Shown here one piece after another: positions 54,210 through 64,000 of a DNA stretch of 64,000 nucleotides. The position numbers and the translations under genes are program-made. Each line of letters starts with the position of its first letter. Positions within the stretch are counted from its first letter, which is position 1. Origin of the DNA: Poecilobothrus nobilitatus. Taxonomy: Eukaryota; Arthropoda; Insecta; Diptera; Dolichopodidae. The DNA lies in the NCBI GenBank assembly GCA_947095535.1, contig OX352773.1, positions 156,897,271 through 156,961,270 of the forward strand. The letters are read 5' to 3'. The notes beneath the pieces were generated by a model, which worked only from the letters and a program-made list of their open reading frames with translations, searched no databases and was not told the origin of the DNA.

Positions 54210-54765
54210 CCTTAGAGCAAATTATGTTTAATAATTTTTAATTATATACGTAGGTATCTGACCTGATTATACTTTAATATATCTATGAAAATTTAAGCTT
54301 CTTTAATTATATCTATTATATGCCTATATGTATATATTTTGAGTGCCATGATTTTTATCTTTGATTAAATGAGAAAAAAGAAAGAAATGTGTTATAGAAT
54401 AAGTTTATACGTCTTTACTATCGTATTAAATTGTAATGTAAAAATTTGTAAAAATGTATAAAATTGTAAAATAAAATATTCCAACTAAATATTTTTAAAA
54501 GTATAAAAACATTTTCAAAAATAAGTAAAATTCATTTGTGCATTTAATCCTTTAATATCGCTTTTTTTAGCTATAGCTAAAAATTCTAAACATTTCTGTT
54601 ATTTTTATATCTATACGAACATTTAGCAAACAACACAAAATATGGAAAAATATAGTATCTGTTATTTATTACATGTACTTGTTCAGGTTCGAATTTTGAG
54701 TAGATTTAGCTGAATGGATGAAAACATGGAATTAATTTGATTTGAGATTTTTTGATTTTATATTT
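54210..54765. other. AT-rich stretch, nothing recognised
   Basis: No feature supported. Confidence 0.35.
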
Positions 54766-54768
54766 TTT

Positions 54769-55530
54769 TATACCCGTATGAACTATGTTCAAGGGTATAA
54801 TAAATTTGCCATTAGGTTTGTGACACCTTAAAGGAGTCGAGCTAGATAAAGTGTTAAAGGTATGGATCGGCTCAGAATCGAATTCTGAGTCGATTAAGCC
54901 ATGTACGTCCGTCCGTCCGCGCGATAACTCAAAAAATAAAGGAGCTAGGAGACTGCAATTTTTTTTACGTCACTTTTGCAAAATTGTTAGTTTTGCTATT
55001 TAAATCTAACATTTTCGGTCGGCGGGTTCGAGTAGCTGCCATACAACTTCTATCTTTATATAGAAATAACTCAGTATCTATTCAAGCTAGGTTTCTGAAA
55101 TTTTGCAAATGATGATCAAGTTTTATGGCAACAACCACCAAAATTTGGTTGTGGTGGTGCGGCGGGTTCGGGTAGCTGCCATACAACTTCCCCGTTTAAA
55201 TGAGAATAACTCAGTGTCTATTGAAGCTAGCAACCTGATATTTAGTAACAAGGTGTCGAGTTACAGGCCAACAATTTTTGTAAAATTTGGTTGGTCTAGA
55301 GCAGCCGGTTCAGGCTTCTTGCGTTTCTTGGAACTTAGTGAAACTACGCGCAATATATTCGGGTAGCTGTCATAGAACTCCACAATTTACATAAATATAT
55401 ATATGTAGTTCGGTACTAAAACATCTGAATGTTTTTAAAAAATGATCAAGTTTTATAGAAACAGGAAATATTACCTTCATATGGGTATCGCAGAGTTGAC
55501 ACAGTCTACTCTAAGGCACTCTTCCTCGTT
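54769..55530 (+). mobile_element. Family 2 element, copy E (short, unexpanded)
   Basis: About 760 bp with both ends: the hairpin TATACCC...GGGTATA at the left, 'gtccgtccgtccgcgcg' core, one round of interior boxes, and 'gagttgacacagtctact' to TTCCTCGTT at the right. It has no tandem expansion, so it may show the basic form. The frame 55103-55366 translates the same boxes as in D, F and G. Confidence 0.85.
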
Positions 55531-55534
55531 CTCT

Positions 55535-55875
55535 GATACCATCACTATAGTAACAGTTAATCAAGATATCTTTGTGCAAAATTTATTTCTTACGAATAAT
55601 TGAAATTGGTATGGCACATCCTGCTACAGATCACATCCTAAATATTTTTGACTAATTTAAACTCTTCAATTAATTTTACTTTAGATAATATTATTTTTTG
55701 TTTGCAAACACTTAACATTTTTTTATTCTTCAAAAAAAAGAAACCTTTATTAGTATATACGAGTACCTTCGACCTATTTAAATTGTTTTTTTTAAATCTT
55801 TATCAATTTGTCATATTAGTTTTTATTACTTGTATAAAATAAAGTATTTTTCAATACTAAATAGATAATATTATC
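55535..55875. other. Short spacer, nothing recognised
   Basis: AT-rich. The frame 55648-55842 shows no domain. Confidence 0.35.
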
Positions 55876-55876
55876 T

Positions 55877-57457
55877 AAAACGAGGAAGAATACAGTTGAC
55901 TTTGTCAACTCTTAGATACCCGTACGAACCGTTAGTATGTTCACAGTCACTCTGCCTACGATATTATTTTTTTAATATTTTAGTATTTTAAAATAATTTG
56001 GGTGAATTTTATAATTTCTAGAACTTATGGGTTGTACATATATTCAAACTATATGTTTATATGTACATTCTTCTAAAGCAGATTCTAACCTTCCACATAA
56101 CGATTATCAATCCAAAACTTTTTCAAATATTCTATAGTAACATTTAATACTAAGCGGTAAATGTATATTAAATTTACTTAGTACAAAATAGTAAATATAA
56201 TTTTAAATATTATATTATATTATATTTAAATATTCCATTGACAGAATAATTTCTTATAAGTACAATAAAATACATATATGTATGTAAATACGGCGCTATA
56301 TAATATACATCTATACTCTTATCATTCATTCACTAGTGACATATACGATATGTAAATAAACATGATATTATATAAGTATGTATATATATCAATATCATAT
56401 AAATAAAAATTCTTCAAGCAACCGTTATGTTGTTTATTTAATTACATTTTTTTGTACTACGCATTATATCCTCAACAATTTCAAATTATCGAGTAAAACA
56501 AAATGGAAAAAATTCGTTAAAGAAATTTGTTAGAAAATTTGAAAAAATCAACTAACACTTTCGTCAATTATAAAGTAACCCTACATTATTAAAAAAAGTT
56601 GTTAACAAAAATAAGAGTATAATGTTGAAGCTTTAATTTTTGTGTATTACTTCAAAAAAATTTTAACAGGTGTTCAAGTTACAGGTGTTTAAAAATAGAA
56701 AATTTTCAGTTTTTGACCCCTTACAGCTCCTAAACGGGGGGTGATACAAAAAAAATTTCTGAAATGACTTATACTTATTTTCAAAGATCTAACTTCTGTC
56801 AAAATTTCAAGTTTCCAACTTAAACCGTTTAGAAGATAGAAGGGTTGAAGGATTTTGCAAAATTTGAGTTTCACATAACGGTAAATTAAGACACCGTATG
56901 CCACAAGTATATATTTATTGTATATATACTTTTAAAGCTAATGAAAGTAGTAATCGTTTGGCGTTTTCAAAATGAAGATATACCTTATACAACTTGTGCT
57001 ATAACAATTTAAATATAGAGCTTTTTTGAACCTTTGGGGAGCTGTAGCTCCGTAACGGGTGGGGCTACAAAAAAAAGTTATTAAAAATAAAATTAATATT
57101 TTTGTGAGATCTATCAGCAGTTAAAATTTCATAGCTCTATTTCAAAAAAAATGTCGGGATCTAAAAGTTAGGTGTTCGAGAGCTACCCTAAGGCTTGGTC
57201 CAAACTCAACCAAAAAAAATAGGGAACCTACAAATTACTCCCAGAATATTTTATGTAAATTTCAAGATTCTAGCTTTCTTAGTTTTTGAGTTAGCGTGCT
57301 GACGGACGGACGGACGGACGGACGGACATGGCTCAAAAGTCTTAGAATTTTTTTCTGATCCGATCCATACCTTTGAAGGTATATCTAGCTCGCTTATTTC
57401 GAGGTGTTACAAACGGAGGAGTAATTTTATTATACCCGATCCTATCGTACGGGTATA
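55877..57457 (-). mobile_element. Family 1 element, copy C (complete, inverted)
   Basis: Same length and order as copy B, in reverse. The terminal hairpin here is perfect, AGTTGAC-ttt-GTCAACT, just inside the AAAACGAGGAAG end (55877). The other end is ATACCCG...CGGGTAT at about 57432-57456. The (GTCC)n core has 6-7 units (57301-57327). At spot positions it agrees with copy A where B differs ('aaggcttggtcc'). The frame 56689-56904 matches 403-618 almost fully and is a repeat product. Confidence 0.87.
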
Positions 57458-57459
57458 AA

Positions 57460-58190
57460 GAATTATAAAAAGAATATTAATATTTAATATAATATTGTAA
57501 CAAAATATAAACTAAATTATAACTTACAATATTATTTTCAACCTAAATAGCTATATAAAAAATTCAGATTTATTTCCATTAAACTATTAAATAAAAACCA
57601 TGATAGGTATTATATTATTATTGTTAAGTAACACTCCATTAAATTCTTGAGTACATACCTAATAATATCTTAAGTAAAATTAAAATAACATTTCTGATTG
57701 ATTTAATATTGATGGCAGTAGGGATACAAAATATGAGATGTTAATGTTATCGTGAAATGTTATAATAATTATGTCCAATGTTACTAAAATTTCCATTTTA
57801 TTTATATTGTATTAATAATTCAAAGCCTGTTTTGTTTTATATCCAATTTATTGTCTTTTTAAAATGGATCTTTGAATTTTTGTTATAAAACTAATTTTCA
57901 TTATTACATTTCTTTTCTTTTCTGATTTTCTCTTTCTGATATTATAATATTGGCGTATAGATCAAAAACATTTTCACCAATAAATACTATAGATACTTAA
58001 CATTAAATTCCATATAAACAAATAAATTTGAATGAACACTTACATACTTTATACCCAATTATTTTTCTGAAATGGAAACTTTTAAGGGAATTATGTTTCC
58101 GCATTTTATTATTCTGTATCTATAAATAATAAATTTTAGTGTTTTATTGTTATTTTATTTTATTTATAATATTAACCCTAACTATAGTTA
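57460..58190. other. AT-rich stretch, nothing recognised
   Basis: No feature supported. Confidence 0.35.
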
Positions 58191-58202
58191 TATATATATA
58201 TA

Positions 58203-58395
58203 TTTTTTTTTAATGTATTTCTCTGCCACATAAATGTGGACAGGAAATTACACAACCTTTCCTGTTCAGGCGTGGCTGTAAGTGTCGTAAAGGGGAAATA
58301 ACTCTTACGACGTGTGTGGGATTCGAACCCACACTTCTTCGGTGTATTTACAGCGTATTGTATACACTCTTACCAACTAGGCCACCGAGGCCCCT
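58203..58395 (-). mobile_element. tRNA-derived SINE (SINE-A), copy 6
   Basis: 'gtatttctctgccacataaa', 'cttacgacgtgtgtgggatt', B box 'gattcgaaccca', A box 'accaactaggccacc' and 'gaggcccc' end. An 11-bp target duplication ctatagttata flanks it (58182-58192 and 58396-58406), with a (TA)n stretch on the tail side. It is one of the best-preserved copies. Confidence 0.93.
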
Positions 58396-58409
58396 CTATA
58401 GTTATAATT

Positions 58410-58790
58410 ACTGAAATTTTAAAAAAGTTTAAGAAAACGAGATGCAATTTCTAAAGTGAACATAAAGTAAAAAATTTTAAATTTTCAGAAAACCTTTATT
58501 TATTATCCAAAAACAATTTATTTGCAAAACATAATTCTTATTTGAAAATAAGAATCTATAAGTATCTATAATTATAATTTAGTGGTTTTCAGCCACACAC
58601 TGCATATTATGAATTCCGTTTCAACACTACAGCTTTGAACACTACATATTTTTTACGATTTTTCTACTATAAAACTTATTAATAATATTAAGAATAAAAC
58701 ATAAATAACACGTTTCATATTTACATTACAGCAGTATGGTACTGACTATCGTAGTAGTACCAAAACGTGTGTCGTACACAACAGAATAAC
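58410..58790. other. AT-rich stretch, nothing recognised
   Basis: No feature supported. Confidence 0.35.
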
Positions 58791-58792
58791 AA

Positions 58793-60297
58793 AAAACGAG
58801 GAAGAGTGCAGTAGAGTAGACTGTGTCAACTCTGGGATACCCGTATGAACGTAATATATCCTATTATAAAACTTGATTATCTTTTAAAAACATTCAGATG
58901 TTTTAGTACCGAACTACAGAGATATATTTATGTAAATTGTGGAGTTGTATGACAGCTACTCGAATCTATTGCGCCTAGCTTCATTAAGTTCCAAGAAATG
59001 CAAGAAGCCTAAACCGGCCGCATTAGATCAATCAAATTTTACAAAAGTTTTTGGCATGCAACTCGACACTTTTTCACCGCAACCAAATTTTGCAGAAGTT
59101 GTTGCCATAAAACTTGATCATCATTCGCAAAATTGCAGATACCTAGATTGAACAGACACCTAGATATTTTCATTTAAAAAAAGACGTTGTATGGCATCTA
59201 CTCGAACCCGGGGGCCGAAAATGCTGGAGTTAAATAGCAAAACTAACAATTTTACAAAAGTGATGTAAAAAAATTTTCAGCCTCCTAGCTTCTCTATTTT
59301 TTGAGTTATCGTGCGGACGGACACTGAGTTCTTTTCATTTAAAAAGAGATTTTGTATGGCAGCTACCCGAACCCGTCGCACCACCACAACCAAATTTTGC
59401 AGAAGTTGTTGCCATAAAACTTGATCATCATTTGCAAGATTTCAGACGCCTAGCTTTATTAACTTCCAAGAGGTGCAAGAAGCCTGAACCGGCTGCTCTA
59501 GACCAAACAAATTTTACAAAAGTTGTTGGCATATAACTCGACACCTCTTTACTAAATTTCAGATTCCTAGTTTCAATAAACACTGAGTTATTCTCATTTA
59601 ACCGGATAAGTTGTATGGCAGCTACCCGAACCCGTCGCACCACCACAACCAAATTTTGCAAAAGTTGTTGCCATAAAACTTGATCATCATTTGCAAGATT
59701 TCAGACGCCTAGCTTTATTAACTTCCAAGAGGTGCAAGAAGCCTGAACCGGCTGCTCTAGACCAAACAAATTTTACAAAAGTTGTTGGCATGTAACTCGA
59801 CACCTCTTTAATAAATTTCAGATTCCTAGCTTCAATAAGCACTGAGTTATTCTCATTTAAACGGAGAAGTTGTATGGCAGCTACCCGAACCCGTCGCACC
59901 AACACAACCAAATTTTGCAGAAGTTGTTGCCATAAAACTTGATCATCACTTGCAAAATTTCAGAAACCTAGCTTGAATAGATACTGAGTTATTTCTATAT
60001 AAAGAAAGAAGTTGTATGGCAGCTACTCGAACCCGCCGACCGAAAATGTTGGATTTAAATAGCAAAACTAACAATTTTGCAAAAGTGACGTAAAAAAAAT
60101 TTCAGCCTCCTAGCTCCTTTATTTTTTGAGTTATCGTGCGGACGGACGGACGGACGGACGTACATGGCTTAATCGACTCAGAATTCAATTCTGAGCCGAT
60201 CCATACCTTTGACACTATATCTAGCTCGGCTCCTTTAAGGTGTCACAAATGTAATGGCAAATTTATTATACCCTTGAACATAGTTCATACGGGTATA
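58793..60297 (-). mobile_element. Family 2 element, copy F (complete, tandemly expanded)
   Basis: The right end on + is the hairpin TATACCC...GGGTATA (about 60267-60297). The left end begins AAAAAACGAGGAAGAGTGC. It has a (GGAC)n core at 60138-60161 and two nearly identical ~259-bp tandem units. The frames 58939-59151, 59428-59661 and 59687-59911 are readings of the same boxes and are not called as genes. Confidence 0.87.
59361..59878 (-). repeat. ~259-bp tandem units in copy F
   Basis: 'agctacccgaacccgtcgca' occurs at 59361, 59620 and 59879 (spacing 259 each). The units share long identical runs, such as 'tttcagacgcctagctttat'. This unit is a different segment of the element from the 307-bp unit in copy D. 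Confidence 0.9.
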
Positions 60298-60299
60298 AA

Positions 60300-61335
60300 A
60301 ATTGAATTTTAAAGAGACATTTTCACTTACTCTCTTTAAAAAATTTTTTTTTCTTCTCGAGTCTCTCGAGTCTCGACCTCGTCCGCGGCTATTCTTTGGC
60401 AATATGTACGTACTTTAACTTATGCATGTATAAAGAAACAAATTTAAAAATTGATAAAAATGATCATTTATCACAATTGAAATTTGAAAATAATGATGAA
60501 TAATATTGATCTGAATAATCAATATTTAACTATGTATTTATGTATGACCAGTGGGCAGAGTCTCTATAAAATTCAAAAATGTAATATTCTTTTGATTTTG
60601 CACTTTTATATTAAATTTTTATATTTATGTATGAATGTTTGTATTCTATTTGAAGCGATTAGAAAACTTTTCTAATTGTATTCTGTTTTGAATTTAATTT
60701 CTTCTCATATACTTCTAAGTATTTATATTTGAGTATACAGCAGTTCTTACAACCAAAATTAAATTTGAATAATTTTTTATTTTTAAAAATTTTGTATGTC
60801 GATTTTATGCAGGGTTAACATTTGTACAATTGTGGTAATATTTGTACGGGTTTCTTGCCCTCTGTACCGTGTATAATCTTAATCAAGAATTGTAGGTACA
60901 CCAAATAAACGGTGTTTTTCAAATTTTAAATTTTTTACACTAGGGAAAGGTAAAACGAACAACAGCAATGTTGTTACAGATCTGAATTTTACTCCAAACT
61001 TTGCATTTTACTAATGTTTTAAGGATTCCTATTCCATTTTCCCCACGTACCTTTAAAACATTTATATTGAACTCGATAAATAAATAGACATAGTAGTCCT
61101 CACTCACAATACCAAATAACCTAAATATACATACATCAACTACAGACTATTATATAATTTAGTTCTGTTTTGGCGCCATTTTAAAAATTATTTCAGTTAC
61201 TGTTTTGACGAATTTGGTTTTGCTTTCAAATTTTTTACGGATCGTACCTTTTCCATAAATTCTATTTTTCTAAACTGCAACTGTCGATTATATGAATTGG
61301 GATTCAAAATTGAATTTGATTAAACATAGGGGTCC
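60300..61335. other. AT-rich stretch, nothing recognised
   Basis: 60355-60385 has a short 'tctcgagtctctcgagtctc' repeat. The frame 60484-60675 shows no domain. Nothing else is supported. Confidence 0.4.
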
Positions 61336-61339
61336 CTAG

Positions 61340-61985
61340 TAAGTTTAAAATAGTATTACCTAGCAGTGAGGTAGTAAAACACGGATTAGGATTGAGCTAA
61401 ACATTGGGAATGTCCTATCTGTCCACGCACCTGTACAAAACCTTCGATTTAATATTAGGAAAAGTTTCCTTAAGTTGGTTAGAAGGCTAAAGCTATCTGG
61501 TTCAACTTGTAGAACAACCAAAGCCATGTGGCCGGATCTCGGTTTAAAAAGATCCAAATGCATACTTTCTCTCTCTAGACTAGAAATAAGACAATTAGTT
61601 GGTGTTATTATTGGCCATTACTTATCCGTTTGACATACTAGAAAATGAATGTGGATTTTAACAGTAGGTTTTGCAGAGGAATTGACGCGATAGAGAGCGT
61701 GTAGCACTTTCTCTGTATCTGTCCTAGAGTCTATCAAAGAAAAAGCGGAAATATCTGAATAGTGTCCTTTTCCAAGATTTAGATAAACTTTTTCACATGG
61801 ATCTAAGAAGCATTCACATCTTCTTCCGTCAGAGTGGCATCATCTTGACATAAATCTAGGGAACTTAACACGAAATCTGATCGAATAGGTTCTTCTACCT
61901 TTTGAAGGTACACTTCTAACCTAGAGTCTAGTGAATTCTGACGCATTCCTTCAGCCTTAATTAATAAAAGAAATAAATAAATAAA
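61340..61985 (+). pseudogene. Non-LTR retrotransposon (Jockey/R1/I-like) C-terminal relic
   Basis: One frame reads TTKAMWPDLGLKRSKCILSL, then SRLEIRQLVGVIIGHY (about 61506-61610). This is the pattern at the end of the RNase H-like/tail region of insect LINEs ('...LLxLSRxDLRxLVGxLTGH'). After a frame change comes RFCRGIDAIESV-stop-HFLCICPRV, the CCHC-type tail (C-x2-C...H...C), with the first Cys lost. Stops and frameshifts are many. Downstream an A-rich (TAAA)n-like tail at about 61963-61985 suits a LINE 3' end. The RT and endonuclease are absent. Confidence 0.6.
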
Positions 61986-61989
61986 TTAT

Positions 61990-62465
61990 TACTAATTAAA
62001 AATTAATAATTTACAAAAAGTACCTAAGTTTGTCAATATTATTAATTGAAAATTTTCTTTCTAATAATTAGAAGATCCATCGGTCACAGTGACAAATTAA
62101 ATAATTGTAAACAATACAAATACTTTACAAATACAAATATTAATAGAAGTTAGTATTGCAGTAGGGAAAATTAATATATATTTTCATCAAAAAGAAAAGG
62201 AGATATTCAATTCTGATAAAATGAAAAATTAACCGTTTCATAGAAAATAGTTTTTAAAATTTTTTGATTTTACGAAACCTTCGGTTAATTGATGAAAATT
62301 ATTCATTTATACTCAATACAAAAACTTCAACCAATACAATTTTAATATTTTTTAAACTTTAATAAACGAAAAGGAAGTTGAGACATATGTTTGAATGTAT
62401 TCCTAATTGTTTTGATCCCATAATGAATTCGGTAACTCGGTATTCAAGAGTTATGATAACATTTA
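61990..62465. other. AT-rich stretch, nothing recognised
   Basis: No feature supported. Confidence 0.35.
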
Positions 62466-62469
62466 TTTA

Positions 62470-62770
62470 TTAAATTCTCTGACAACTTTTTCTGGTAAAA
62501 TAGAAGAAGTTTGATCTGCAAGTTCGAGTGTAGCAGCCATATACAATCTTTTATATGAATATAACTTGCTGATTAAGCTGGGTTGATAAAATTTTGTCAA
62601 AAGAAGTTAAGTTTCATTCTAACAACAGCTCCTGCAAAATTTGGTTAGTCTAATACAACATATTATAAGGTGACTGCTATATACATTTGCAAAGTTTTAA
62701 TTCTTATATTTCGGTACTTAATTAAGTTTAACATTGGAAAATTTATAAAAGATGAACAGATTCATTTTCT
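62470..62770 (+). mobile_element. Old family 2 fragment
   Basis: 'gcaagttcgagtgtagcagc', 'catatacaat', 'acagctcctgcaaaatttgg', 'ttggttagtctaatacaaca' and 'tttcggtacttaatt' follow the family 2 box order with many changes. Neither end is preserved. Confidence 0.5.
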
Positions 62771-62774
62771 GTAA

Positions 62775-63380
62775 CTTTAAAAATAAAATATCTTATAAGT
62801 AAAATATTTCTTTGTCATCGGAGTGCTTCCTATTATGTTTTTCCATATTATTACACATAAGTATAAATAAATACAAAATCTCAACCTGTTACTACAAAAT
62901 ATTAACATTATAATATTATGTTATATACCAACATATTATTATTATATTTGTCTTATAATCTAATGTTATTTACTTTTATGAAGGTGATTTTCATTATTGT
63001 CTAGATAGACTAATATTCTCTATTAATTACTTTCTTAATATAACATCTCTAAATAATAACCATTATGGTATATAAAATTCTTAAAAATTACTAATATTTT
63101 AGTACTTAGTTTACACTTTAACGCATATTTCTTTAATTAATATGAGGAAATTAAACCAAAAATTCTTGTTCTTATCAAAAGGTAGGTATTGTAAATTATG
63201 AAATCTTTTTTTCTATTTAACCCTCAAAGCACACACAAAATTTTTAGATTTATAAAGAACACAAGTGGTCATCAAATATTTCAAATATTTATTTAATGTT
63301 TAAATTCAATTTAAAATTTTTGTGTGGTTATTTAATTTTTTTTGAGGAATTATTATCGGCAGCCAAAAATAGCTCTCTTC
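62775..63380. other. AT-rich stretch, nothing recognised
   Basis: No feature supported. Confidence 0.35.
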
Positions 63381-63381
63381 T

Positions 63382-64000
63382 AAAACGAGGAAGAGTGCAA
63401 TAGAGTAGACTGTGTCAACTCTGGGATACCCGTATGAACGTAATATATCCTGTTTCTATAAAACTTGATCTTCTTTTAAAAACATTCAGATGTTTTAGTA
63501 CCGAACTACAGAGATATATTTATGTAAATAGTGGAGTTGTATGACAGCTACCTGAATCTATTGCACCTAGCTTCATTAAGTTCCAAGAGGTGCAAGAAGC
63601 CTGAACCGGCTGCTCTAGACCAACCAAATTTTACAAAAGTTGTTGGCCTGTAACTCGACATCTTGTTACTAAATATCAGGTTGCTAGCTTCAATAGACAC
63701 TGAGTTATCCTCATTTAAACGGAGAAGTTGTATGGCAGCTACCCGAACCCGCCGCACCACCACAACCAAATTTTACAGAAGTTGTTGCCATAAAACTTGA
63801 TCATCATTTGCAAAATTTCAGAAACCTAGCTTGAATAGATACTGAGTTATTTCTATATAAAGATAGAAGTTGTATGGCAGCTACTCGAACCCGCCGACCG
63901 AAAATGTTGGATTTAAATAGCAAAACTAACAATTTTGCAAAAGTACCGTAAAAAAAATTTCAGCCTCCTAGCTCCTTTATTTTTTGAGTTATCGTGCGGA
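63382..64000 (-). mobile_element. Family 2 element, copy G (truncated by window edge)
   Basis: It starts TAAAACGAGGAAGAGTGC and 'ctctgggatacccgtatgaa', and continues through 'agctacccgaacccgccgca' to 'gagttatcgtgcgga', stopping before the (GGAC)n core. The frame 63548-63769 is the same repeat reading as in D, E and F. Confidence 0.85.

Overview
The window is non-coding, repeat-rich nuclear DNA from a eukaryote, most likely an arthropod with a very AT-rich genome. The evidence is a tRNA-derived SINE family, a mariner-superfamily transposase relic, a Penelope-type GIY-YIG relic, a Jockey/R1/I-like LINE tail, Helitron termini, and dispersed elements with (GTCC)n cores of the kind described for insect DINE-1/mini-me-type elements. 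There are no operons, rRNAs or convincing functional tRNA genes, and no complete protein-coding gene can be supported. Nearly every medium-length open frame lies inside a repeat copy. The order, and whether this is a hemipteran, a dipteran or another arthropod, cannot be decided from the sequence alone.

Layout. 1-1424 and 5264-6841 are two same-strand copies of a 1.58-kb element (family 1); a third copy lies inverted at 55877-57457. Between the first two are a short TIR element (3441-3675) and a Penelope-type relic (about 3955-4440). 8843-8983 and 10816-11074 are the only segments that read like exons of an ordinary gene: a phase-0 junction is possible and a poly(A) signal follows. Family 3 elements, which share internal boxes with family 1, recur at 10140, 12295, 19790, 25925, 34690, 37190, 41089, 42665, 43985 and 51640. 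15755-16046 is a fold-back element. 16470-19480 holds two copies of a second tRNA-headed repeat, a GCCAAC hairpin, and degenerate 'TTACCAGAGACACAAACC' repeats. A mariner relic lies at 30935-31695. A 2.58-kb non-autonomous Helitron with a ~145-bp tandem array lies at 35294-37868.

The last third is dominated by family 2 elements: 46674-48620, 54769-55530, 58793-60297, 63382-end, and older fragments at 45862, 50985, 53440 and 62470. Families 1 and 2 have different interiors but share both ends: a conserved stem-loop around ATACCC...GGGTAT at one end, and a GAGTTGAC...TCCTCGTTTT terminus at the other. Six copies of a ~190-bp tRNA-derived SINE are scattered through the window, and three of them sit inside other elements. 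A LINE C-terminal relic lies at about 61340-61985.

The main points of interest are the hairpin-ended element superfamily that swaps interiors, its copy-specific tandem expansions (307-bp and 259-bp units), a degenerate 'TAAATGTCCTTTTGC'-like quasi-repeat seen at five places, and the two candidate exons.
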